Positions 43,630 through 51,947 of a stretch of DNA of 64,000 nt are shown one piece after another. Source of the DNA: Streptomyces pluripotens (GTDB lineage Bacteria > Actinomycetota > Actinomycetes > Streptomycetales > Streptomycetaceae); assembly GCF_000802245.2 (NCBI RefSeq), contig NZ_CP021080.1, forward strand, positions 4,030,001-4,094,000, written 5' to 3'. The notes under the pieces are model-generated. The model had not been told where the DNA came from. It saw only the letters and a list, made by a program, of their open reading frames with translations, and made no database searches. The number at the start of each line of letters is the position of its first letter. The first letter of the stretch is position 1. The position numbers and the translations under genes were made by a program.

Positions 43630-43883
43630 TCCGTTGGTTCAAGAGCAGTTACAGCAGCAGTGAGATCGACTCCTGCGTAGAAGTGGCCCTCGACTGATTC
43701 AAGAGCAGTTACAGCGACGGCTCCGAAGGTGACTCCTGCATCGAGGTGGCCCTGCACCCGACCGTTCCCACCCCCACCACCGTCCACATCCGCGACTCCA
43801 AGCAGGCCGGTGGCGGCCCCGTCCTCACCGTGGCCCCCGCGACCTGGACGGACTTCGTGAGGTACGCCGTAGCCGGGCACTGA
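43626..43883 (+). pseudogene. DUF397 gene with internal duplication and in-frame TGA
   Basis: ATG 43626 overlaps the XRE stop (ATGA), the normal arrangement for a DUF397 partner. The frame reads MIRWFKSSYSSSEIDSCVEV then stops at codon 24 (TGA 43695-43697) and goes on in frame with FKSSYSDGSEGDSCIEVALH and RDSKQAGGGPVLTVAPATW to the stop at 43883. The first 20 or so codons are thus repeated, with TGA where a Trp (TGG) would sit before the second FKSSYS. The downstream part alone would be a normal DUF397 protein but has no start. Confidence 0.8.
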
Positions 43884-43986
43884 CGGCGGGTCATGTGTGT
43901 TCCGGCGTTCGACGCGCTTCCCGTTGCATCCTCAGCGGCGCGGCCTGACGGAGGGCCGGCGTCCGCCTCACCGCACAGGAGACGTC

Positions 43987-44166
43987 CTAGGAGTCCCGGT
44001 CGCTGCGCAGATCGTCCTGCGACGGCGGGGGCGGCAGGGCCTGGTGCGGATCGAACGCCCTGAACCGCTTGCCCGCCGTCGGCGGACGTGCTTCCAGCCG
44101 TTTCGGCTCGACCGGCTCGACGTCGAACAGCCCGTCCCCATCATGCGCACCGGGATCAACCCGTAA
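43987..44166 (-). pseudogene. Possible 5' remnant of an IS transposase
   Basis: Minus-strand frame reads VEPKRLEARPPTAGKRFRAF then DPHQALPPPPSQDD before stopping. It resembles the N-terminal F/Y-x-P-[YF]-D-P-x-Q-x-L-L-x-P-P-S start of IS1182-like transposases, here degenerate. No inverted repeats or rest of the element were found. A weak call. Confidence 0.25.
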
Positions 44167-44228
44167 GGGACATGGCCAGATCCACGCCTCTGGAGAACCG
44201 GTCACCCGTCTCACGGTTGTCCGTCCTC

Positions 44229-44666
44229 TCAATGCCCGCGCTTCCGGCGCTTGCGCTTGGCCTGCGCCAAGGCGTATTTGCGCTCAGCCTCGTCCTGCTT
44301 TCGCCTCTTGGACTCAGCTGCGGCCGACGACTTGCGCTGTTCAAGTTCCAGCCGTAGCGCTTCCTGAGACGCGGTACTGCGTCGCCCCTGTGCCACTCGG
44401 GCGGCCTCCCGGGCGGCCAGCCTCACAGCCCGCTTCGGGTTGTGCCGCACCGGGTGCCGGGTCTCCACGGGAACCGCGGGGTTGGCCTGCGCACGTTCTA
44501 GCAGCGCTGTGCCATGACGTAGCAGGAACTGATACAGCTCGGCGTCCGTGGGCTCACTACCGAACACATGCCGAGTGGCGCGGACCTCGCCTGCCTCGGC
44601 GATTTCAAGGACTCCGACCCAGAACGGGGCATCGAAGCAGACCGTCAGGGTCACTGAGGTAGTCAC
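44229..44666 (-). CDS. YjdF family (DUF2992) protein
   Basis: 145 residues. N-terminal strand part (VTLTVCFDAPFWVGVLEIAE; EVRATRHVFGSEPTDAELYQ; FLLRHGTALL), then VRHNPKRAVRLAAREAA and a long, very basic helix (EQRKSSAAAESKRRKQDEAE, RKYALAQAKRKRRKRGH), the full layout of B. subtilis YjdF. In Firmicutes this gene sits behind a riboswitch sensing aza-aromatic compounds and is thought to help against toxic planar molecules. GTG 44666 has GGAG 7 bases upstream. The upstream DNA holds a 7-bp hairpin (about 44691-44708), but I cannot recognise the yjdF riboswitch. It is flanked by decayed genes, which suggests acquisition by transfer. Confidence 0.85.
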   Translation of the reverse strand: MTTSVTLTVCFDAPFWVGVLEIAEAGEVRATRHVFGSEPTDAELYQFLLRHGTALLERAQANPAVPVETRHPVRHNPKRAVRLAAREAARVAQGRRSTASQEALRLELEQRKSSAAAESKRRKQDEAERKYALAQAKRKRRKRGH

Positions 44667-45033
44667 AGAACTCTCCAGTACATGCCAGCCGCCGGCCTGA
44701 CGAGGCCGGATTCCGGCACACGGGACATCCCTGGAGAGGGCGGATACAGACTGCCGTACTACGACAGCGTCCGGGCTACCAACCGGACCGCGATTTCGTG
44801 CGCACAGCCAGGCTACCGGAGAAGGGCCACCAGCGCCGCTGTCTGCCCTGCCTCCTGTGACCCCGGAAACCTCTGGGTGGCACGGGTGTCCAGAGAGGCG
44901 GGCGGCAACGCGGGGCCCTGGGGCCGGCCCGTAGGCCGGAGGACCAGCGCAGGGACGTCATTGCACGCCACCGACCGCGCCGGCTGTCGGACACTGGCGG
45001 TACCTTCTCCTCACGTCGATGAGGAGAGAGAAC
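44667..45033. other. Divergent promoter region without a gene
   Basis: Between the YjdF gene (minus) and the sacsin-like gene (plus). Nothing gene-like is seen. A short hairpin lies near 44691-44708 (CCGGCCT/AGGCCGG) in the leader of the YjdF gene. Confidence 0.5.
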
Positions 45034-48000
45034 GTGAGCAGCAAGTTCGTGCGGCCGGCGGCCGAGGGCGCCGACCCCTTCGGCACCGCCCGTCTGCGCC
45101 GTGGTGTCCTCGACGCCTGGGCCACCAGCCCCGCCCGGTTCCGTGAGGACGCCAACGCCGAGGAGGACCTGGTCCTGGGCGGCTACCGGGACCGGCTCGT
45201 GGTCGAGCTGGCCCAGAACGCCGCCGATGCCGCTGCTCGCGCCAGGACGCCGGGGCGGCTGCGGCTCACCCTGCGCGACGGCGTGCTGGTGGCGGCGAAC
45301 ACCGGCGCCCCGCTGGACGCGACCGGTGTCGAGTCGCTGTCCACGCTGCGGGCCTCCGCCAAGCGGGAGGCCGACGCCACGCACGGCGCCGTGGGCCGGT
45401 TCGGCGTCGGGTTCGCCGCCGTCCTCTCCGTCACCGACGAGCCGGCGATCGTCGGCCGGCACGGCGGGGTCCGCTGGTCGCTGGCCGAGGCGCGCGGGCT
45501 GGCCGCCGACACCGCCCGGCACAGCCCGGGCCTGGGCGACGAGATGCGGCGGCGGGACGGGCACGTGCCGCTGCTCCGGCTGCCCTTCGCCGCCGAGGGA
45601 TCCGCCCCGGAGCCGTACGACACCGCCGTCATCCTGCCGCTGCGGGACGCGGCTGCCGCCGACCTCGCCGAGCGGCTGCTCACCGCCGTGGACGACGCGC
45701 TGCTCCTGGCCCTCCCGGGGCTGGCGGAGGTCGTGATCGAGGTGAACGCCGAGGCGCCCCGCACCTTGTGGCGCCGCACCGAGGGCACCGTCACGGTCGT
45801 GGAGGACTCGCGGAACGGCGCCACCAGGTGGCGCACCGCCGTCGCGCACGGTCCGCTCACCCCTGAGCTGCTGGTCGGCCGGCCGGTGGAGGAGCGGCTG
45901 CGCCCGCACTGGTCGGTGACCTGGGCCGTGCCGGAGGACGAGGCGGGCCGCCCGGTGCGGCCCCGTACGCACTCCGTCGTGCACGCGCCCACCCCCAGCG
46001 ACGAGCCCCTCGGGGTTCCCGCCCTGCTCATCGCCTCCCTCCCGCTGGACACCACCCGGCGGCACGCGGCGCCCGGACCGCTCACCGACTTCCTGGTGCA
46101 GCGTGCGGCCGATGCGTACGCCGGACTGCTGGCCGACTGGCGTCCGGTGACGGACGGGATCATCGACCTCGTGCCGGGGCCACTCGGCACGGGCGAGCTG
46201 GACGGTGCACTGCGGCAGGCGATCCTGGAGCGGCTGCCGCGTACCGCCTTCCTGCCCCCCGCCGTATCGGGCGAGGGCGGGGAAGGCGAGGAGGACGGTC
46301 TCCCGGAGGCGCTGCGGCCCAGGGACGCGGAGATCGTGGAGGGGGCCGGCGCGGACACGGTCCGGGTGCTCGCCGAGGTGCTGCCCACCCTCCTGCCCGC
46401 CGGGCTGGAGCGGCGCACCGAGCTGCGCGCCCTCGGGATCGCCCGGCTACCGCTCGCCGACGCCATCGACCGGCTGGCCGGACTGGAGAAGGACCCCGAC
46501 TGGTGGTGGCGGCTCTACGACAGTCTCGCCGGGGTCGACCCCGACCGGCTCTCCGGGCTGCCGGTGCCGCTCGCGGACGACCGGACCACCATCGGACCCC
46601 GGCAGGTGCTGCTGCCCACCCCGGACGGCGCCCGCATCGACGCCGACGTCCTCGGGCGGCTCGGGCTGAAGGTCGCCCACCCGGACGCCGTACACCCGTT
46701 GCTGGAGAAGCTGGGCGCGCTGCCCGCGACCGCGCGCGCGGTGCTGACCACCCCGCAGGTGCGGGCCGCCGTGGCCGCTTCCTTGGACGAGGAGGGCGGG
46801 ATCGGCTGGGAGGAGGACGCGCCGGACGCCGAGGAACTGGCGGACACCGTCCTCGGGTTGGTCCGGGACGCGGGCTTGGAACCGGGCGACGAGCCCTGGC
46901 TGGGGGCTCTCGCACTGCCCGACGAAGACGGTGAACTCGCCCCGGCCGGTGAACTCGTCCTGCCCGGAAGCGCCTTCGCGCGGGTCATCAGGGACGGCGA
47001 ACTGGGCGCCGTGGACGCGGACCTGGCCGAGAAGTGGGGGGTGCAGCCGCTGACCGCCTGCGGGGTGCTGGCGGACTTCGCGTTGGTGCGCGCCACCGAC
47101 GTCGTCCTCGACCCGGACGAACTCGAACCCCGGGAAGGCGACTTCGCCGAGCCCGACGACGCGGGCCTGCTGGACGCCGTGGACGTCTGGTGCGAGGACA
47201 TCCTCGACCGCTTCCCGGACAGCCCGGTGCCGCCCGTCGCCACCGAACTCGTCGCCGTGCGCGATCTGGACCTGGTGGACGACGACCACTGGCCCGAGGC
47301 GCTCGCGCTGCTGGCCCGGCCGCCGCTGCGGGACGCACTGACCCAGCCGGTGCGCATCCTGTTGCACGACGGCACGCACGAGGTCGTACGCCCGTACACG
47401 GCCTGGTGGCTGCGGGGGCATCCGGTCCTCGACGGGCGTCGGCCGGCCGGTCTGCTCGCGGCGGGCGGCGACCCCTTGCTGCGCGGCCTGTACGAAGAGG
47501 CGGACGCCACCGGGTTCGAGGACGAGCAGGTGCTGCGGGCGCTCGGGGTGCGGACCTCCGTTGCCGCCCTGCTGGACGAGCCCGGCGGCGCCGCCGAACT
47601 GCTGGACCGGCTGGCCGACCCGGACCGGACCGTCACCCCAGCCCAACTGCACGGACTCTACAGCGCGTTGGCGGACCTGGACCCCGACCAGGTGACCCTT
47701 CCGGACGATCTGCGGGCCGTGGTCGACGGGCGGGCGACGGTCGTGGACGCGGCGGACGCGGTGGTCGTCGACTCGCCCGATCTCCTGCCGTTCACCTCCG
47801 GGATTCCGCTGCTGCCCGTCCGGCCGTCCCGGGCCGCCGAACTGGCCGAGCTGTTCCAGGTGCGGCGGCTGAGCGAGTCCGTCACCGGCAAGGTGGACTC
47901 CGAGGGGACCGAGCACGACGTGCCGGAACCGGTGCGGGTCCTGCTCGGGGTGCGTACGCCCGAGTCGTACGTCGAGCACGGCGAATTGGTCGTGGACGGC

Positions 48001-48177
48001 GTCGAGATCGACTGGCGGCTCACCGACGACGGCGTGCTGCACGCCTCCACCCTGGAGGGCGTCGCCGCCGGCCTGGCGTGGGCGGCGGGCCAGTGGCCGC
48101 GCCGGTTCGAGGTGGCCGCCCTGCTGGAGGACCCGTCCCGGACACAGGAGCTGGCGCGGGACCGCTGGTTCGACTGA
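45034..48177 (+). CDS. Sacsin-like GHKL ATP-binding protein, very large
   Basis: 1047 residues from GTG 45034, with GGAGAGAG upstream (ATG 45019 is an alternative). The first 220 residues form a sacsin/Hsp90-type nucleotide pocket: VVELAQNAADAAARAR (N box), LVAANTGAPLDATGV (in place of the usual D-x-G-x-G), VGRFGVGFAAVLSV (G2 lid). The remaining 800 residues are repeated acidic, Leu/Asp-rich modules (LPTLLPAGLERRTELRALGI; GEDI-like VDVWCEDILDRFPDSPVPPV) with no known catalytic motif. In actinobacteria these proteins are uncharacterised; related large GHKL proteins occur in defence systems and in chaperones. Cytosolic. It stands alone with decayed genes on both sides. Confidence 0.8.
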   Translation: MSSKFVRPAAEGADPFGTARLRRGVLDAWATSPARFREDANAEEDLVLGGYRDRLVVELAQNAADAAARARTPGRLRLTLRDGVLVAANTGAPLDATGVESLSTLRASAKREADATHGAVGRFGVGFAAVLSVTDEPAIVGRHGGVRWSLAEARGLAADTARHSPGLGDEMRRRDGHVPLLRLPFAAEGSAPEPYDTAVILPLRDAAAADLAERLLTAVDDALLLALPGLAEVVIEVNAEAPRTLWRRTEGTVTVVEDSRNGATRWRTAVAHGPLTPELLVGRPVEERLRPHWSVTWAVPEDEAGRPVRPRTHSVVHAPTPSDEPLGVPALLIASLPLDTTRRHAAPGPLTDFLVQRAADAYAGLLADWRPVTDGIIDLVPGPLGTGELDGALRQAILERLPRTAFLPPAVSGEGGEGEEDGLPEALRPRDAEIVEGAGADTVRVLAEVLPTLLPAGLERRTELRALGIARLPLADAIDRLAGLEKDPDWWWRLYDSLAGVDPDRLSGLPVPLADDRTTIGPRQVLLPTPDGARIDADVLGRLGLKVAHPDAVHPLLEKLGALPATARAVLTTPQVRAAVAASLDEEGGIGWEEDAPDAEELADTVLGLVRDAGLEPGDEPWLGALALPDEDGELAPAGELVLPGSAFARVIRDGELGAVDADLAEKWGVQPLTACGVLADFALVRATDVVLDPDELEPREGDFAEPDDAGLLDAVDVWCEDILDRFPDSPVPPVATELVAVRDLDLVDDDHWPEALALLARPPLRDALTQPVRILLHDGTHEVVRPYTAWWLRGHPVLDGRRPAGLLAAGGDPLLRGLYEEADATGFEDEQVLRALGVRTSVAALLDEPGGAAELLDRLADPDRTVTPAQLHGLYSALADLDPDQVTLPDDLRAVVDGRATVVDAADAVVVDSPDLLPFTSGIPLLPVRPSRAAELAELFQVRRLSESVTGKVDSEGTEHDVPEPVRVLLGVRTPESYVEHGELVVDGVEIDWRLTDDGVLHASTLEGVAAGLAWAAGQWPRRFEVAALLEDPSRTQELARDRWFD

Positions 48178-48380
48178 GGGGGACCGGGGCGACCTGGCCG
48201 AGGGGCCGGCCGCCTGGCGTCCCGGCCGCCGGCCTTCCCGGGCGTGACGTGGGCGGGGCCGGGTGCGTTCCCCCCAACGGGAATCCGTTGGGGGGGGCAG
48301 TGCCGGCGGTCGTCCCTCGGGTACCTCCGACGCGCTGGGGCAGTTCAGCTCGTCGTGATCGAATCGGCACGACGGGTGGC

Positions 48381-48659
48381 CGGTGGCAAGCCACCCTCCT
48401 CGCCGCCGCCCCCTCTGGGGCCCGGCGGGACGTCTACAGCATCGCCGCCGAGCCCGGCCCGCAGCGCCTTTCCGCTCCGCACCTGCCCGGCGTGGTGGAG
48501 CACGTCGTGATCAGCGCGGGTCGGGCCCTGGTGGGTATTGCCGACGAGCCGGTGGAACTCCACCCGGGCGACTACATCTGCTATCCGGCCGACGTCCCGC
48601 CCGTCTTCCAGGCGCTGGAGCCCGCCACCCGCGCGGTGCTCGTCTCCGAACACCGGTGA
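48381..48659 (+). pseudogene. 3' remnant of an XRE-cupin regulator gene
   Basis: Frame ending at TGA 48659 reads RRDVYSIAAEPGPQRLSAPH, GVVEHVVISAGRALVG, and VELHPGDYICYPADVPPVFQ, the C-terminal cupin of XRE-cupin transcription factors. The HTH half and a start codon are missing. It follows the sacsin-like gene by about 200 bases. Confidence 0.65.
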
Positions 48660-48724
48660 GCGGCGGCCCTACCCGCGCGTCCGGCCTCGACCGTCTCGCC
48701 GGCGGCCTGCTTGACCACCCGGAG

Positions 48725-48820
48725 GCCCCCATCACGTTCGTGTCCAGCACGTCCGCGAATTCCTTCTCGGCCATCCGCAGCAGCGACCGGTCCCGGGTGA
48801 GGCGTTGCGCCCCGCGAAGG
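48725..48820 (-). pseudogene. Fragment of a short-chain dehydrogenase (FabG-like)
   Basis: Minus strand reads LTRDRSLLRMAEKEFADVLD then TNVMGA, matching the T-R-D-x-L-L-x-R-M-x-E-x-x-[FW]-x-x-V-[IL]-D-x-N segment of FabG-type SDR enzymes. Only about 30 codons remain; the Rossmann start and the catalytic Ser-Tyr-Lys part are absent. Confidence 0.45.
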
Positions 48821-48939
48821 TTACATGATCATAAAATCTGATCTAAAGCAGGTTTGCCCTACAACCACCCTGCCGGGTTGTGGATCTGATGGCGTGAGTC
48901 GACCGACTCCACCTCACTTCTCCCTCCAGGGGAACGCAC

Positions 48940-49770
48940 ATGCGTACTCGTGCCACTGTGGCCGCCGTCTCCGGCGCCCTGGCCCTCTCCGCCTTTGCCG
49001 TACCGACGGCGCAGGCGGCCCCGTCCAGCGGTGTCCCGCACACGCTGAACGCGAGCTTCTCTTCCGTCAAGATCGCCAAGGCGATCAAGGTCGGCACCAC
49101 GTACGAAGTCAGCAGGAAGTACACGTTCACGCTGACCCACGACGCCGAAGTCGACATCACCGCGAAGGACTTCTTCGCGGATGCCTACCTGTACCGGGGT
49201 TCCTTCGACGACCCGACCGCCGAGTTGGACGGCGACAGCCCGGCGACCTGTACCGCCACCTCGACGACCACCGCCACCTGCGCCGGCACGGTCGACATCT
49301 ACCCGGCCGACGGCGACCTGAAGAACGCCTGGGCCGGCACCTGGCACGTGGCCGCCGAGGTCATAGCCTTCAACGGTCAGGACCAGACCGACCCCGACCT
49401 GAGCAAGGTCGGCTTCAAGGACCAGAGCGGCCTCGCCAGCACCCGGGTGCAGCGCTACTCCAAGCTGACCGCCAACGCGGGCCCGGAGCCGGTCGTCAAG
49501 GGCAAGACCCTGACGGTGAAGGGCAAGCTGTCCCGCGCCAACTGGGAGGACCGCAAGTACCACGGCTACACCAAGCAGCCGGTCAAGCTCCAGTTCCGCA
49601 AGAAGGGTTCCAGCACCTACACCACCGTCAAGACGGTCTACACCAACTCGTACGGCAACCTGAAGACCACCACGACCGCCAAGTACGACGGCTACTGGCG
49701 CTTCTACTTCGCCGGCACCACGACGACGCCGGCCGTCAAGGCCAAGGGCGACTACGTCGACGTGAAGTAG
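48940..49770 (+). CDS. Secreted beta-rich protein, unknown function
   Basis: 276 residues. Signal peptide (MRTRATVAAVSGALALSAFA, cut after AQA near 26). First mature domain (about 30-165) is Thr/Asp-rich with strands (VSRKYTFTLTHDAEVDITAK). The second (about 170-276) looks like a bacterial Ig-like fold (VVKGKTLTVKGKLSRANWED, YTKQPVKLQFRKKGSSTYTT, KYDGYWRFYFAGTTTT). No cysteine-rich or catalytic motif. ATG 48940 has AGGGGAA 5 bases upstream. The last codons are part of a 14-bp unit repeated three times, and a strong hairpin follows. Confidence 0.75.
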   Translation: MRTRATVAAVSGALALSAFAVPTAQAAPSSGVPHTLNASFSSVKIAKAIKVGTTYEVSRKYTFTLTHDAEVDITAKDFFADAYLYRGSFDDPTAELDGDSPATCTATSTTTATCAGTVDIYPADGDLKNAWAGTWHVAAEVIAFNGQDQTDPDLSKVGFKDQSGLASTRVQRYSKLTANAGPEPVVKGKTLTVKGKLSRANWEDRKYHGYTKQPVKLQFRKKGSSTYTTVKTVYTNSYGNLKTTTTAKYDGYWRFYFAGTTTTPAVKAKGDYVDVK

Positions 49771-49797
49771 TCGACGTGAAGTAGTCGACGTGAAGTA
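49756..49797 (+). repeat. Three 14-bp tandem repeats at the gene end, placing stops in all frames
   Basis: GTCGACGTGAAGTA three times (49756, 49770, 49784). Because 14 is not a multiple of 3, the TAG formed at each junction (49768, 49782, 49796) falls in a different reading frame. Confidence 0.95.
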
Positions 49798-49816
49798 GCG
49801 GCCGGACGCCCGGCGC

Positions 49817-49846
49817 GAGAGTCGCGGCCCACCCGCCGCGACTCTC
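49817..49846 (+). terminator. Hairpin terminator
   Basis: 12-bp perfect stem (49817-49828 with 49835-49846), 6-base loop, about 45 bases past the stop at 49770. Confidence 0.8.
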
Positions 49847-50042
49847 CTCGGCGAAGCTATCCATCCGGCTCACGCTCCCGGCCCCTTCCGACCGTGTGCA
49901 GCACCACCCATCGGCGCGTCCCGCCCGAGTCGGGTGCGGGAGTCGGGGAAGCGGTTGCGCCCCAAGAGAACTGACGTTCTGTTAAGGTCCCAGCGCCGCC
50001 CCGGCGGCGATCACGGATCGAACAGGATTCTTGGGGGGTCTC

Positions 50043-51806
50043 TTGTCTGAGCACCAGCATGCCCGCTTCCGGCGGGCCCGCAGTCTGCTCGCCGCACTGG
50101 CGGTCTGCACCGCCACGCTCGCCACCGGCGCACCGGCCGCGCACGCGGTCGAGCTGGGCGAACCGTCCGACGTCGCCGTCAAACTGCCGTCCAGCACGTA
50201 CTCGCGCATGCTGGTCGACCAGGCCCGCCAGCGTGTCTACGTGACCACGGGCGCGCTCAACGCGACCGTGCACGAACTGCTGGTGTACGACTTCGACGGC
50301 ACCTTGCTGCACACCGTCAAGACCGACGCCCTCGTCGACCCGGGCGCGATGATGCTCTCCGCGGACGGCAAGATCCTTTACGTCGGCGTGGCCAACGGGA
50401 TCCTGATCTTCAATCCCGACGACTTCGCCTACATCGGTGGCGGATGGTTGCGCAGCGACTTCTTCAAGGGCAGGTGCGCCGGCGACATCGTGGCGACCGG
50501 TAGCACGCTCAGGTTCACCCGGATGACCAGTCAGTCGGCCCCGACGGACTGCACTACCGAGCCTCAGGCGCTCTACAGCGGGGCTCTGACAGGCGGCAGC
50601 TACTCGGAGAGCATCTCGGGCGAAGTCGACCCGAAGGTCGCCGTCTCGCCCGCCGGCGACAAGGTCGTCGAGGCGTACGCCTTCCCCAGCTCCGGGTCCA
50701 AGCTGGCCGTCGGCGTGTGGAACGCGACCACGTCGACCCTCAGCCGGTCGGCCGTGCACGGGTTCGCCGGCCCGGACGACCCGACGACGGTGCCGCGGGA
50801 CGTGGCGGTGAGCCCCGACGGTGCCCTCGCCCTGGTCGCGGCCGGGGCGTCGGGTACCAAGACGCTCTCCACCAACGACCTGAGCGAAGTGACGCCCGGA
50901 TACGGGCCGCTGCCCGACGGCACCAGCTCGACGGCGGTCGCCTTCAGCCCGGACGGCACGCTCCTTGCGCGCGGCGGCGCGGTCGACGGCACCGCGGCCG
51001 ACCTCCTGGTCCAGAGTGCCGATCCCGCCCAGGGCGACGCGCCCCGGGAGTACGCCTTCACTGACGGGACGAGCGGCGGCGACCGCGTGGCCGACCGCGG
51101 ACTGGCCTTCAGCGCCGACGGCTCCCGGCTGTTCGCCATGACCACCAACGCCGCCGGGGACGCGTACTGGCTCCACGTCATCAGCAACCCCGACGGGCGC
51201 TACCACTCCTCCTTCGACACCCCGCTGACCGTGCAGCCCGGCACCCCCTACGCCGGCCAGGCCGTGCAGATCTCCGGGCGGCTGCAGCTGAACGGCCCCG
51301 CGCCCAGCACGCCCGTACAAGTGACCGCGGTGCGGCACGACTCGGCCGGCGACCACGTGGTGCCGTCGGCCACCGTCGGCTCGGACGGCACGTTCACCCT
51401 GGAGGACACCCCGGCCGTCACCGGGCAGGCCACCTACACCGTCTCCTTCGCGGGCGACTCCGCGCACGACCCCGCCCAGGACGCCACGCTCGCCGTGGAT
51501 GTGGCCAAGGCGCCCACCGACCTGGCGCTCGACACGCCCACCAAGGCGACCACGTCGGGTGTGGAGATCCACGGCACCCTGACCACGCCGGGGGCCGCGC
51601 TGCCGGCCGGTACCACCCTCAACGTGCTCAGGGCGACGAAGAAGGGCGTCATCGACCTGCCCGCCGTCACCGTCGGCTCCGACGGCTCCTTCACGGTGGA
51701 CGACGTGCCCCCCGCCAAGGGCAGCACCCTCTACAGCGTCTCCTACGGCGGAGACGCGCTGCACGAGGCGTCAGCGGACTGGGTGATCGTCGACGTCACC
51801 AAGTGA
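50043..51806 (+). CDS. Secreted beta-propeller protein with two Ig-like domains
   Basis: 587 residues from TTG 50043, behind GGGGGG 4 bases upstream (another TTG at 50031 is less well placed). Signal peptide (about 1-32, cut after AHA). Residues 40-380 form a YVTN/WD-like propeller (LVDQARQRVYVTTG, MMLSADGKILYVGVANGILI, DVAVSPDGALALVAAG, TAVAFSPDGTLLARGG, GLAFSADGSRLFAMTT). Residues 395-585 hold two Ig-like modules (VQISGRLQLNGPAPSTPVQV; VEIHGTLTTPGAALPAGTTL). Such proteins usually bind ligands or matrix outside the cell. Its Ig modules resemble those in the secreted protein just upstream only in general fold. A perfect palindrome ends the unit. Confidence 0.8.
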   Translation: MSEHQHARFRRARSLLAALAVCTATLATGAPAAHAVELGEPSDVAVKLPSSTYSRMLVDQARQRVYVTTGALNATVHELLVYDFDGTLLHTVKTDALVDPGAMMLSADGKILYVGVANGILIFNPDDFAYIGGGWLRSDFFKGRCAGDIVATGSTLRFTRMTSQSAPTDCTTEPQALYSGALTGGSYSESISGEVDPKVAVSPAGDKVVEAYAFPSSGSKLAVGVWNATTSTLSRSAVHGFAGPDDPTTVPRDVAVSPDGALALVAAGASGTKTLSTNDLSEVTPGYGPLPDGTSSTAVAFSPDGTLLARGGAVDGTAADLLVQSADPAQGDAPREYAFTDGTSGGDRVADRGLAFSADGSRLFAMTTNAAGDAYWLHVISNPDGRYHSSFDTPLTVQPGTPYAGQAVQISGRLQLNGPAPSTPVQVTAVRHDSAGDHVVPSATVGSDGTFTLEDTPAVTGQATYTVSFAGDSAHDPAQDATLAVDVAKAPTDLALDTPTKATTSGVEIHGTLTTPGAALPAGTTLNVLRATKKGVIDLPAVTVGSDGSFTVDDVPPAKGSTLYSVSYGGDALHEASADWVIVDVTK

Positions 51807-51811
51807 GCCCA

Positions 51812-51839
51812 GGCCTAGGACCAGGCCTGGTCCTAGGCC
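51812..51839. terminator. Perfect palindromic terminator
   Basis: 28-base perfect palindrome (14-bp arms), starting 6 bases after the stop of the propeller gene. Being symmetrical it can also stop the convergent P-type ATPase transcript, whose gene ends at 51948. Confidence 0.8.
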
Positions 51840-51947
51840 GGCCGGCCCGTGGCGGAGTCTTGCGGATCCGGCAGCACCCCGCAGACAGGGCCCGTGGCCG
51901 GCTCTGACGGCCGGTTGGGGCGCACGGCACCCGTGCCGGGTCCGTGA

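Noticed and set aside
49857..51764. 635-codon open frame on the minus strand
   Set aside because: Antisense to the propeller gene. Sequence is Gly/Val/Arg/His-rich without a family look, as expected from the mirror frame of high-GC genes.
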